A stretch of 44,247 nt of DNA from Planctomycetaceae bacterium. Its GTDB lineage: Bacteria; Planctomycetota; Planctomycetia; Pirellulales; Pirellulaceae. The stretch spans positions 1 to 44,247 of the forward strand of contig PBSM01000327.1 of the NCBI GenBank assembly GCA_002726245.1. Reading direction: 5' to 3'. The number at the start of each line of letters is the position of its first letter. Within the stretch, counting starts at the first letter, position 1. Shown here piece after piece: positions 25,588 to 34,487 of the stretch. Below the pieces are notes generated by a model. That model worked only from the letters and a program-made list of their open reading frames with translations, was not told where the DNA came from and ran no database searches. The translations under genes were made by a program, and so were the position numbers.

Positions 25588-28059
25588 ATGGGTTGCTGGA
25601 ATCAGAAAGCATCTGTCTGCTGGATCGCAGCAGTCTCTGTTCTGTTTGTGGTATTTGGCGGTCAAAGCCATGCGCCTGCTGCTGAATACTGGGCGGCACC
25701 AGATGGAGACGACCGCGCGGATGGAACGTCGCGCGAGCGAGCGTGGGCGTCGCCATCGCGGGGGCAGCCGACTCGCGTGCGGCAGCTTTGCGAGGCCGGC
25801 TCAATGCGGCTCGCGGTCTACTCGACTCATGGCTTTCCTGATCGCGGGCGTATTCGGATTGGCGATGTGCAACGAGCCTATCAAAGTAAAACGGCAGGCA
25901 CGTTTGAATTGAGCGAACCGTTGGCGAATGACGTCGCGGAGAACGCGAAAGTCTTTGATGCAAGCATTCTTGACGGGAAGTCATTTTCACCGGGTGACGT
26001 CATCAACCTGGCGGGTGGCGAGTATATCGATCGTCCGTTGAACTTTTGCCAGTCGGGCTCCGCGGAGCGTCCAATTGTTTATCGATCGGCACCAGGGGAG
26101 CGGGCAGTTCTGGTCTCCACAGCGTTTGATAGGGCGCCGGTTCGTCACCTCGGTAATCGTCGGTCTACGCGAACCGCCCATGTCGTGCTGGAAAACCTGA
26201 CAGTGAGGAATTCGGCGGACGGAAACCACGGTGCTCCGGGGATCGATCTTTTTGGGGTGAGCCACGTCGTTGTTCGCGGTTGCGATGTGCATATCTCCGG
26301 ACGCGATATCAACGGTGATAACAACGCGATCCGGTTGTTCGATGCAGACCACGTAGCGGTCGCCGGTTGTCGACTTCGCAGCCGTTACGCCAACGGTATC
26401 GCTGCCTGGGCGACTGTCGACTGCGAAGTATCGAACACGGTGATCTACGAATCGTTTCACGGAATCATTGCGGTGGGCGGGCGGTATACGTCAGAGCTGG
26501 CCGTTCGCAACTGCACGATCTTCGCGACCAATCAGCACGGCGGGATTCTTGCCCAGAAGCCAAGTCACGTTTCCGTGTCGAATTCGATCATTGCTCAGAC
26601 GCCATCAGCCGACCTCGTGGCACTTGGCGGACCTGGTAACGGCGATTTCAATTGCCTGTGGCACACGGCGTCCACGTACGGGGTCGGTTGGAACGGCTCG
26701 AAATCGGGCCGGGCCGGTAAGCACGACACGCGACTCGACCCGCAGTTTCTCTCGCTTAATCCGGCAAGTCCGTTGTTTCTCAGGTTCGCCGCGGACTCAC
26801 CCGCGGCGACGGCCGGAGAGAATCGGTCATACATCGGAGCGTTTCCACCGATGCAGAAAACTCCAACTTGTCCGGCGACTACCACGTTCAACGTGCAGAA
26901 TTACGGAGCAGTCGGAGATGGCGTACACGACGACACGCATCCGATCCTGGCAGCTATCAACGCTGCTCGTTCGGGCGGTACGGTCGTCTTTCCCAAGACG
27001 AGATCCCACTACCTCATTAGCAAAACGATTCGAGTTAATCACGATCGAGTGAAACTCTACGGCCCCGGAGCAACGCTGAAGCTCAAAGCAAATTCTGGCC
27101 GGATTCACATGATTGAAGTTTCGGGAGACGGCCCAACGGCGTCGATCGTCGAGCGTGTGACCATTGAGGGGCTGGCGTTGGACGGCAATTATCGTCAACA
27201 ACCTCAGCAGCGAAGCGGCGGAATTCCTCGTGGTGTCTGGGTCGAAAATGCTCACCGCGTCACGCTTAAAGAACTAACGTTACGCGACGTCTATTGCGGC
27301 GTGTCGTTTGCGAAGAACTCGCGCTTGTGCGATGCCATCGGTATCACCGTGACTGACTGGGACCACGATGCCTTTGGCGCATCCGGGTGGGGACAGAATG
27401 GCGGCTGCACAGACATTCGCTTCATCCGCTGCAAAGCCGTCGACACGAGCCGTTGCGTCAAGGCGTGGGAGATTGAAGAAGGGGCTCAGCGCGTGTACCT
27501 CGAAGACTGCCGCGTTGAGAATCTTGGCGGGACGGGAACGGGTTTTTATGTGCGTCACCACGCTTACCGCTGGCCGCTGCTGGTCGACGATGTCACGTTT
27601 GCTCGCTGCAAGGTCGCGAACATCAGTGGAGCCGGGTTTCTCATCACGACAGTCCCCGGCGAATCGATTCGCCCAGCCATTCGAACACGCAACGTCCGCT
27701 TGATCGACTGCCAGTCAGACGCACCCGTCACGATCGCATGCGGCGTTGAGGACGTTCAAATCAGAGGCGGCCGCTTTGACGCAACGGTCGCGCTCGGATT
27801 CGATGCAGAATCCGGGGCACCCGCTAATGAAGCACCCAAATGGCCTGTCCGTTCGGTCGTTTTGGAGAAGTGCCAAATCCAGCGACTGAAGATCAACGCT
27901 CGGAAAGGCAACTCCAGCGGCCAGCTTGGCGACCCGCGCTACCGGGACTACGAACCGCGCATTCGACTGGATGCGGTGCGTCTGAAAGAGCCTGTCGAAA
28001 TCGTTGGCAAAAAGGCTAACGTCGTCAGCCAAAATGCGGGCGCGGCGCGATCGAAGTAA
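25588..28059 (+). CDS. Exported protein with two right-handed beta-helix domains
   Basis: ATG 25588 gives a signal peptide (MGCWNQKASVCWIAAVSVLF...). No good ribosome binding site is seen. The 823-residue protein has a first beta-helix (about 30-410) starting with EYWAAPDGDDRADGTSRERA, a common opening of secreted helix proteins, and ending with FLSLNPASPLFL. A second, Pectate_lyase_3-type helix follows from about 430 (NVQNYGAVGDGVHDDTHPI, GGTVVFPKTRSHYL). The second half aligns with the C-terminal half of the fusion protein at 18651-21608 (DAFGASGW, TDIRFIRCKA, AWEIEEGAQRVYLEDCRV). Likely a polysaccharide lyase or hydrolase, or a glycan-binding protein; the residues for catalysis cannot be named from sequence alone. 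Confidence 0.8.
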   Translation: MGCWNQKASVCWIAAVSVLFVVFGGQSHAPAAEYWAAPDGDDRADGTSRERAWASPSRGQPTRVRQLCEAGSMRLAVYSTHGFPDRGRIRIGDVQRAYQSKTAGTFELSEPLANDVAENAKVFDASILDGKSFSPGDVINLAGGEYIDRPLNFCQSGSAERPIVYRSAPGERAVLVSTAFDRAPVRHLGNRRSTRTAHVVLENLTVRNSADGNHGAPGIDLFGVSHVVVRGCDVHISGRDINGDNNAIRLFDADHVAVAGCRLRSRYANGIAAWATVDCEVSNTVIYESFHGIIAVGGRYTSELAVRNCTIFATNQHGGILAQKPSHVSVSNSIIAQTPSADLVALGGPGNGDFNCLWHTASTYGVGWNGSKSGRAGKHDTRLDPQFLSLNPASPLFLRFAADSPAATAGENRSYIGAFPPMQKTPTCPATTTFNVQNYGAVGDGVHDDTHPILAAINAARSGGTVVFPKTRSHYLISKTIRVNHDRVKLYGPGATLKLKANSGRIHMIEVSGDGPTASIVERVTIEGLALDGNYRQQPQQRSGGIPRGVWVENAHRVTLKELTLRDVYCGVSFAKNSRLCDAIGITVTDWDHDAFGASGWGQNGGCTDIRFIRCKAVDTSRCVKAWEIEEGAQRVYLEDCRVENLGGTGTGFYVRHHAYRWPLLVDDVTFARCKVANISGAGFLITTVPGESIRPAIRTRNVRLIDCQSDAPVTIACGVEDVQIRGGRFDATVALGFDAESGAPANEAPKWPVRSVVLEKCQIQRLKINARKGNSSGQLGDPRYRDYEPRIRLDAVRLKEPVEIVGKKANVVSQNAGAARSK

Positions 28060-28184
28060 CACGCCGCTGGAATCGTTGAGTGATGAGATGTACGTCGAAA
28101 TGGCAACAGCACAGGCGAAGCGTGCTGAAGGAAGGAACCGCTCTGCGTTCGGTCCGGTGAACTGACACGGCACGAACTTCAGAC

Positions 28185-29543
28185 TCAGATCAACTCGTCG
28201 ATCGGTTTCCCTTCCGGAAGGATGGGTGTTGGTCTTCCGGCAAAGTCGTTGAAATGTGTGTCCAGCGGGACACCGAGGAATCGATATAGCGTGGCCAGCA
28301 AGTCACCCGGTACAAGGGGGCGGCTGTCTGGCAGGGAACCTCGGGCATTCGTCGACCCCACGGGTTGTCCCATCGTCATTCCGCCGCCGGAGAGCAGGAC
28401 AGACATGGCTTGGGCCCAGTGCTCGCGGCCGGGGTTGCCGTTGACGTAGTGCACGCGCGGCGTGTGTGACATTTCACCCATCACGACGAACAGCACATCG
28501 TCCTGCATGCCGCGCTCGTGCAGATCCTGAATCATGGCCGACGCCACCTGGTCGAGAACCGGCAGGCGGATCTTCATCTGCTCGAAGATATTCCACACAC
28601 TGGCATGATCGTCCCAACTGAATGCCTTCTGGCCGGGCACACAGGGAAAGTCGATCGTGACCAATCGCACGCCGGCTTCCACCAGCCTCCGCGCCAGCAG
28701 ACAACGCTGACCAACGGCGTGCCGACCAAAGCGGTCCCGCGTTTCAGCTGACTCGCGACCAAGATTGAATGCCTCGCGAACGGACCCATTGGTGAGCAGT
28801 TCGGCGGCCTGGCGGTTGTAGATGTCCAGGGAATCCATCACGCCGGAATGATCGATGTCACCGCGGAGGGCATCGAATTGTCCCAGCAAATTCCGCCGGT
28901 CGCGGAAGCGACCGGGGGTCTGGCTGTTCAACTGCAGATTCGGAACCTCGAAATTGTTCGCGTTCGGATCGGCACGGACTCGGAACGCTTCCAGACCGTC
29001 CCCGAGATAAGCCGCTCCAGGAAACCTCACTCGCGGAAGAGCGACGTGTGGCGGGACGCCGAATCGCTTTGCACCGCACACCCGGCTGGCGACCGCCCAG
29101 AAATCCGGATAATCAGGACGATACGGCGGCGGAGCGTCCTTGCCGGGGTATCCCGTCATCACCGTGTGGGTGCTGTCGACATGGCCGGGGCTGTTGTGAT
29201 GCAAAGACCGAATGATGGCGAGTTTGCCACCGCAAGCCGCAAGTTTCGGCAGGTACTCGGAGATTTCCAGACCGGGGACTGTGGTGGGGATCGGATTGAA
29301 TTCGCCACGGAATTCCAGCGGCCCTTCCGGCTTCATATCGAATGTTTCCATGTGACTTGGGCCGCCCCACAGCCACAGGACGATAACCGACCTTCCCGCA
29401 GCCGATCGTCCCGTCCCTGTCGCGGCTTCGCTCTCCGACTGCAGCAGATCGGGCAATGCCAGGCTGCCTAGACCCGACAGCCCAAGCTGCACCATTGCTC
29501 GTCGCGAAAACGTCCCCGGGCAACGTCGATTGGAACCGATCAT
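28185..29543 (-). CDS. Second DUF1501 domain protein with Tat signal
   Basis: ATG 29543 was chosen over the upstream one at 29603 because it places the twin-arginine signal (GTFSRRAMVQLGLSGLGSLA) near the N-terminus. The 452-residue protein has the DUF1501 landmarks VLWLWGGPSHMETFDMKPEG, LAIIRSLHHNSPGHVDSTHT, GQRCLLARRLVEAGVRLVTI, WDDHASVWN, VVMGEMSHTPRVHYVNGNPG and REHWAQAMSV. Unlike the copy at 8838 it has no PPC or DUF1549/DUF1553 partner next to it, so its functional partner must be elsewhere. It belongs to a different subgroup from the first copy (GEMSHTPR here, TDFGRTPI there). Confidence 0.92.
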   Translation of the reverse strand: MIGSNRRCPGTFSRRAMVQLGLSGLGSLALPDLLQSESEAATGTGRSAAGRSVIVLWLWGGPSHMETFDMKPEGPLEFRGEFNPIPTTVPGLEISEYLPKLAACGGKLAIIRSLHHNSPGHVDSTHTVMTGYPGKDAPPPYRPDYPDFWAVASRVCGAKRFGVPPHVALPRVRFPGAAYLGDGLEAFRVRADPNANNFEVPNLQLNSQTPGRFRDRRNLLGQFDALRGDIDHSGVMDSLDIYNRQAAELLTNGSVREAFNLGRESAETRDRFGRHAVGQRCLLARRLVEAGVRLVTIDFPCVPGQKAFSWDDHASVWNIFEQMKIRLPVLDQVASAMIQDLHERGMQDDVLFVVMGEMSHTPRVHYVNGNPGREHWAQAMSVLLSGGGMTMGQPVGSTNARGSLPDSRPLVPGDLLATLYRFLGVPLDTHFNDFAGRPTPILPEGKPIDELI

Positions 29544-29910
29544 CTTTTTTGACTCGTTGTTTTGGATGGGGTGAGAGTTGAGCACCAGAGCGTCGCACAA
29601 CACGGCTATGATAGAGCATGAACATCGATCACGTGAATGCTGAAACCACCGAAGGAGGGGACGTCGTTCAAGACAAGCTCATGAAATGCTATTCTCCTTC
29701 CTGATTACAAAATGACCGTTTGCGGTCAGAACGTGTTTCGACAATCGGCGCCCTGACGAGGTAGCGGATGGTCGCAAGCCCAACGGTCTCATGTTTTCGA
29801 GCGTTCGCTTCGGCACCGGACGGCTCGCGCCATGCCGCTACTTAATTTCCAAACACGTTCTCCGTCATACAATTGCCGTTGCATTCATTCGACAGAAGGA
29901 TGTCTCAGAG
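29544..29910. other. Divergent intergenic region upstream of the first module-bearing propeller gene
   Basis: This 367-base gap between the minus-strand DUF1501 and the plus-strand propeller gene contains a palindromic element at 29761-29841. No gene is recognised, and the 40-codon extension of the downstream frame into it starts inside the palindrome and is not supported. GAAGGA at 29895-29900 is a possible ribosome binding site for the start at 29911. Confidence 0.5.
29761..29841. repeat. Palindromic element, intergenic
   Basis: The left end GTAGCGGATGGTCGCAAGCC (29761-29780) and the right end GGCTCGCGCCATGCCGCTAC (29822-29841) form an imperfect inverted repeat. The right arm with its flank (CACCGGACGGCTCGCG) closely resembles the right arm of element B inside the esterase gene (CACCGGATGGCTCGCG), which ties the intergenic and intragenic copies to one family. 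Confidence 0.7.
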
Positions 29911-31440
29911 ATGAAGTCCTTGCAACTCGTGGCGATGTTGCTGCTGATGCTGACCGGGGCGAACGAGATGGCGGCCCAGGATCTCACGGGATCCAGTGCG
30001 GTGCAGAATGAGGTGCTGATTCTGCACGGAAAACAACTTTTCATCGACGACTATGTGATTGCCAACCTGAAGGGCGTACGAAAGGTTCTCAACCAGCCGG
30101 TCAAGCATCCACGCAACCCAATCCTGCGCAAACACAAGCGTGAGTACGCCATCACGTACGGCGCGGTCGTTTGGGATCCGAAAAACTCGTTGTACAAGTT
30201 GTGGTATCAGATATGGAGTGATCCACGGGACTCGATAGGCACGGCGGGTTACGCAGTCTCAAAAGACGGCATCGAATGGGAAAGGCCAGTCACGGATAAA
30301 GCCGCCGGTACAAACCTTGCCATCTTCGAGCCCAAGGAGCCCTGGGTCGGCGCGCCGGGTGTCATCATCGACACTCGCGAGAGCGATCCGCAGCGCCGTT
30401 ACAAGATGATGTACCTCGCCAAGCCGACGCTCAAGGGCGAGTCGCTGCGCAGTTGTGCGGCCTTCTCGGCGGATGGCATTCATTGGAAGCAGGAGCCAAC
30501 GAATCCTGTGGCCCCTTACAGCGACACGCAAATTGCGCCGTATTGGGACGCGCGGCTTGGTCGCTACGTCGCTTATTGCCGCACCGGGCCACCAAACGTT
30601 CGCAACATCGCGCGGATCGAAAGCGAGGACTTTGTGAATTGGTCGCCCAAAGTACGTGTGCTCCAGATGAGCAATCTCGACAAACCGTACTCGACCAACC
30701 TCTACACCATGACCGCGATGCCGTATGCGGGCGTTTACATCGGCCTTGTCAACACCTATCACGGTGAGACGATCTCTACAATTCCCGATGACAAACCCTG
30801 GATGGATCGCTGCGATGCCCAACTGGTGTTCAGTCGCAACGGCGTGACGTGGCACCGGGTGTTGCACGACGGAGCCATCACGGCCGCTCAGCTTCGCGAA
30901 AAGCGCGATTGGAAGAAGGAGGCCGACGACGCCGTGTTCCTTCCTTATGGCGAATTCAAGATGGAATGGGACTGGGGCCAAATCTATCCGCATCATCCAC
31001 CACTGGTGGTCGGCGACGAGATTCGCTTCTACTACACCGGAATCAGCGGACGGCATTGGGCCACCTATCACAAGGACACGCCAGACCATGCGGTGGGTTT
31101 GGCAACGTTGCGGCTCGACGGCTTTGTCTCGGTGGAGACGGACGACGAGGGAACGCTCACCACGAACTCGCTGATGTTTCTGGGCGATACGCTTGTGGTA
31201 AACGCCAACGCCAGCGGCGGAGCGATCACGGTCGAGGCCCTCGACGCAGACGGCAAAGTCATTCATCGGTTCAGTCGATCTAACTGCACACCAATTACGT
31301 CCGACAGCGTCCGGCATGTTGTGTCGTGGAGTGACAAATCGGACTGTCGTCCTCTGCAAGGCCGGCCAATCAAATTGCGGTTTCACCTGAAACGCGCGAA
31401 ACTGTACTCGTTCGAACCCGCAACGCGACAAAACCCTTAG
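29911..31440 (+). CDS. Exported five-bladed-propeller glycosidase-like protein with C-terminal beta-sandwich module
   Basis: ATG 29911 gives a signal peptide (MKSLQLVAMLLLMLTGANEMAAQ). The 509-residue protein contains a LFIDDYVI motif (about 45-52), followed by a propeller like those of GH32/GH43-type or sialidase-type enzymes (WDPKNSLYKLWYQIWSDPR, YAVSKDGIEWERP, AAFSADGIHWKQEP, VFSRNGVTWHRV, DEIRFYYTGISGRHW). From about 404 on (31120-31437) it ends in a beta-sandwich module with VEALDADGKVI, GRPIKLRFHL and RAKLYSF. The module recurs in two other proteins here. Proposed role: hydrolysis or binding of external glycans. It lies about 150 bases before a gene that carries the same opening motif and module. 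Confidence 0.8.
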   Translation: MKSLQLVAMLLLMLTGANEMAAQDLTGSSAVQNEVLILHGKQLFIDDYVIANLKGVRKVLNQPVKHPRNPILRKHKREYAITYGAVVWDPKNSLYKLWYQIWSDPRDSIGTAGYAVSKDGIEWERPVTDKAAGTNLAIFEPKEPWVGAPGVIIDTRESDPQRRYKMMYLAKPTLKGESLRSCAAFSADGIHWKQEPTNPVAPYSDTQIAPYWDARLGRYVAYCRTGPPNVRNIARIESEDFVNWSPKVRVLQMSNLDKPYSTNLYTMTAMPYAGVYIGLVNTYHGETISTIPDDKPWMDRCDAQLVFSRNGVTWHRVLHDGAITAAQLREKRDWKKEADDAVFLPYGEFKMEWDWGQIYPHHPPLVVGDEIRFYYTGISGRHWATYHKDTPDHAVGLATLRLDGFVSVETDDEGTLTTNSLMFLGDTLVVNANASGGAITVEALDADGKVIHRFSRSNCTPITSDSVRHVVSWSDKSDCRPLQGRPIKLRFHLKRAKLYSFEPATRQNP

Positions 31441-31472
31441 AGCGCATCGCACCAAAGTGTCGCGTTTGCGTG

Positions 31473-31532
31473 GTAGCTGAAGTCGTAAGACTTCAGACGA
31501 CATGACGTCGGAATTCTCACGAATCCCGCTAC
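31473..31532. repeat. Double-hairpin intergenic element bounded by GTAGC/GCTAC
   Basis: CTGAAGTC-GTAA-GACTTCAG (31477-31496) is a perfect hairpin, and GAATTC-TCAC-GAATCC (31511-31526) a near-perfect one. The whole is framed by GTAGC (31473-31477) and GCTAC (31528-31532). The layout is that of a compact REP-like element between two genes of the same strand. Confidence 0.8.
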
Positions 31533-31594
31533 GGATAAAGATCACGGATCACCTAGCGAGACAATCTGTCACAAGCCAAAAGCGACCCTCAGCT

Positions 31595-33439
31595 ATGTTT
31601 ACTTCACGTACCCGAATCTGCCTGACGTTGATCGGTGTTCTATTTGGCCTCCACTCAACCGCTCAGGCCAAGGTGTTGCTTCAGGCACACTTCGATGGCA
31701 CGACCGCGAATGCCGATTACGCATTAGGCGGTAAGAACGCACGATCGGCGCTGCCCAACAGCTACAAAGTGGCAGGCATCCTGGACGGCGGACGTTGGGG
31801 ACGGGCGTTGGACGTGACGAAAGCCAGCGCCAATTGCACGTTTGACGCGGCCAAGAACTTCAACCCAGCACGTGGCACGGCTGAGATGTGGTTTCGAATC
31901 GCGGAACACAAAGAGGGGATGTACCACCCGTTGTTCGGCTGGTATCGTCCGCCGCATCAGCCGGGCGCCAAGAAACGACAGTCGGCGATGGAGATCTACT
32001 TGCACAACTCCGTCATGGTCCTCGGACTGCATACGCCGAAACACAACGGCACGCAAAAAGCCGCGCCTGTCGAAATCGGCCGCTGGCATCATCTGGAAAT
32101 CAATTGGGATTGCGAGCGAGGCAATGGGCAGAGCGTCTACAACATCTTTCTGAACGGCAAGAGCGTGATCCGCGTCATTGACGCCGGTGCACTCGAAGAC
32201 GGCGACGGCGCACGGTTGCACGTGGGCATCTGGGATTATGGCTTCACACACATCCTGCGTGGCAAGATCGATGAACTCCGCGTAACCGACCAAGTCGAGC
32301 ACACCAAGGATTTCGTTCCACCGACCACGCCACGTGCCACACCGGGAACGAGCAACTATGCCAAAGCGACGCACAGCACCGCTATCAAACGGCTGAAGCA
32401 ATTCAACGCCGAGATCGAATCGTTGATGAACTATTCCGGAGCGGTCGGTGACAGCGACGCCGCGCGGACGATTCGCGAGAGCCAGGCAATCGCGAAAGAA
32501 GTCGCGCGCACCCTGGAGTCGCTGAATTCGTCACTCGGCGCGGACAATCCCAACGTGCCAGATCTTTGCACGGCCGTCGACGCGATTGCTGACAGGCTTA
32601 GCACGGCGCGCTTGCCCGTTCACCGGATCACTGCCAAAGCCGCCGTGCTCGCCGCCGCTGAAGATCGCCGTTCACTACTGTTCAAAGACCTCGACGACGA
32701 ACTGGTCGGCGACGCAATGATTCTCAGCGGCAGACAGTTATTTATTGACGACTACGTCATTGAGAGTATCAAGGGCTTGAAACGCGAGTCCAATTCTCAA
32801 CTCGCGGAAGAGGAGCTCGGTAAGCTGGAAACTCAATCCGCTCGCAGCTCGCTACTGTACGACGGCAAGGAAAGGCAGTTCAAACTCTGGTGCGTGGTGG
32901 AATCCAGTCGCGGGAATCCGTTGTTGTGCTTTGCGGCTTCAAGCAACGGCCTTGATTGGCAAAAACCCAAGAACCGTCCACCGCTGAAGCTTGGACGAAA
33001 CGTCAGCTTTTATGAACAGGGAATCAACCGTCCGGACTTCGATTACGACGCGATGTTCAAAAGCGGGCTCGTCCTGACAGCCACTCGTCGCGATGGCTTT
33101 GTGTCAGTGAATGCGGAGAACGAAGGAGTGCTGACCACGCGACGCTTCGTCGTAATCGGGGACACACTCGTGCTCAGTGCTCAGGCCACAGGCGGTGAGA
33201 TTCGTGTTGAAGCCATCGACGCTCTTGGTCGCGTGATCAAAGGATTTTCAAAAGATGACTGTAGGCCGATCACAGGAGACAACACCAGACACGTTGTTTC
33301 CTGGGCGGATTCAACGAATTGCCATTCGCTACAAGCCCGTCCCATCCAACTTCGGATTTACATGAGCCGGGCGAAGCTGTTTTCCTTCGAGTTTCGAATC
33401 CGGAACAACCATTATGTGCCCAATACTTATCGGCAATAA
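31595..33439 (+). CDS. Chimeric exported protein: LamG domain, shortened propeller, C-terminal module
   Basis: ATG 31595 was chosen because it begins a signal peptide (MFTSRTRICLTLIGVLFGLH...AQA); the longer frame starts inside the repeat element. Residues about 25-235 are a concanavalin/LamG-like domain (LLQAHFDGT, GRALDVTKAS, IGRWHHLEINWDCERG, LRGKIDELRVTD). A helical stretch follows (about 240-370). Then comes LSGRQLFIDDYVIESIKGLK, the opening of the propeller seen in the previous gene, but only about 100 residues follow before the module starts (GFVSVNAENEG, 33095-33436), where the neighbour has about 350. Most of the propeller is therefore missing while both flanks remain. It may serve as a binding protein. 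It probably forms an operon with the nitrilase-family gene 29 bases downstream. Confidence 0.75.
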   Translation: MFTSRTRICLTLIGVLFGLHSTAQAKVLLQAHFDGTTANADYALGGKNARSALPNSYKVAGILDGGRWGRALDVTKASANCTFDAAKNFNPARGTAEMWFRIAEHKEGMYHPLFGWYRPPHQPGAKKRQSAMEIYLHNSVMVLGLHTPKHNGTQKAAPVEIGRWHHLEINWDCERGNGQSVYNIFLNGKSVIRVIDAGALEDGDGARLHVGIWDYGFTHILRGKIDELRVTDQVEHTKDFVPPTTPRATPGTSNYAKATHSTAIKRLKQFNAEIESLMNYSGAVGDSDAARTIRESQAIAKEVARTLESLNSSLGADNPNVPDLCTAVDAIADRLSTARLPVHRITAKAAVLAAAEDRRSLLFKDLDDELVGDAMILSGRQLFIDDYVIESIKGLKRESNSQLAEEELGKLETQSARSSLLYDGKERQFKLWCVVESSRGNPLLCFAASSNGLDWQKPKNRPPLKLGRNVSFYEQGINRPDFDYDAMFKSGLVLTATRRDGFVSVNAENEGVLTTRRFVVIGDTLVLSAQATGGEIRVEAIDALGRVIKGFSKDDCRPITGDNTRHVVSWADSTNCHSLQARPIQLRIYMSRAKLFSFEFRIRNNHYVPNTYRQ

Positions 33440-33468
33440 CCAATCGTTCAACTTCCCAGGAGACTCCA

Positions 33469-34458
33469 ATGCGTTTTACACAATTGGTTGTAACGGTTTT
33501 CTTTGTGGGCACGTTGCATCCGCTTTTCATGACGGAAGCTTCAGTGGCGCAAACAACACGCGTTGCTTCCGTGGCGATGCATAGTGAGATGGGAAAGCCC
33601 GCCGCTAACCTGGATCGCATCGAACAATGGTGCAACAAGGCTCATAAGGCCAACGCCACTTTCGCCGTATTCCCAGAAGAGTGCATCACCGGATCACTCA
33701 ATAAGTCAAGCATTCCGATCGACGAAATCCGCCGAATCGTTGGGGAGGCTGCGAAACTTGCCATTCCGCGTCTTGAGGCGATTGCTCGTCGGCTCGACAT
33801 GACGTTGGTCGTTGGAACGATCGAGCGTCACGGCGAAAGCAATAAGTTTCGCAATAGCGCGCTCGTTGTGGGACCAACCGGCCACTTGACGACGTTTCAC
33901 AAACTCTGGTTGCCAAACAAGGCCGAAGAAAAATATTTTGTGGCCGGCACGACTTTGCCGGTTATCAAGTCGCAAGGCTGGAAAGTGAGCGTTGGAATCT
34001 GCGCCGACTTGAATCACTCCGACTATTTTCACACCGCTGCCGCACACGGCGCCGAGCTGTTTTTGTTGCCCGTCGGTGGAAGCGGAAACGCGGAGTTGAT
34101 TAAGAATGGCGACCAAACGAAACAAGCAGAATATCACAAGTCACTACATGAAAAGCTAATGCGAAAACATGCCTTTGAAACGGGCATGTATGTCTTTTAC
34201 GCCAATCAATGCGGCCATAGCGGAAACGCCTGGTTCCCTGGTTTGTCACTCGTTGTCGATCCTCAGGGTGAGCTTGTTGACGAACACCTTCCGACGGAAG
34301 GGATGACGGTGACCAAGGTATCAAAGCAAGCAATCGCCGCGCGGATAAAACAGCGATCGGAGATCACTGCAAAGACGTGCCTTAACTCGTCGGGAAAGGC
34401 GGTCGAAGTACGCGTGATCACCGAATCCGGCGACAGCGGTGGCGCCACACAGCGTTGA
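33469..34458 (+). CDS. Exported nitrilase-family (carbon-nitrogen) hydrolase
   Basis: ATG 33469 has AGGAG at 33458-33462 and a signal peptide (MRFTQLVVTVFFVGTLHPLF...VAQ). The 329-residue protein keeps the full Glu-Lys-Cys triad of the CN hydrolase fold: Glu70 (FAVFPEECITG), Lys146 (TTFHKLWLPN) and Cys179 (VSVGICADLNH). The family hydrolyses amides, nitriles or carbamoyl groups, usually in the cytoplasm, so an exported copy is notable. It could act on N-acyl or amidated groups of glycans or peptides. It follows the chimeric LamG gene at 29 bases and is convergent with the FAD oxidoreductase gene (29-base gap). Confidence 0.88.
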   Translation: MRFTQLVVTVFFVGTLHPLFMTEASVAQTTRVASVAMHSEMGKPAANLDRIEQWCNKAHKANATFAVFPEECITGSLNKSSIPIDEIRRIVGEAAKLAIPRLEAIARRLDMTLVVGTIERHGESNKFRNSALVVGPTGHLTTFHKLWLPNKAEEKYFVAGTTLPVIKSQGWKVSVGICADLNHSDYFHTAAAHGAELFLLPVGGSGNAELIKNGDQTKQAEYHKSLHEKLMRKHAFETGMYVFYANQCGHSGNAWFPGLSLVVDPQGELVDEHLPTEGMTVTKVSKQAIAARIKQRSEITAKTCLNSSGKAVEVRVITESGDSGGATQR

Positions 34459-34487
34459 ACTTGGGGAAACAATGAGCTGCGTCCTCT

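Noticed and set aside
29791..29910. ATG 29791 as the start of the first module-bearing propeller gene
   Set aside because: It lies inside a palindromic element and would add 40 residues ahead of a clear signal peptide starting at 29911.
30259..31545. 428-codon minus-strand open frame across the propeller gene at 29911-31440
   Set aside because: It is the shadow of a well-supported plus-strand gene with signal peptide and recognised domain motifs; the product is rich in Arg, His and Val with no pattern.
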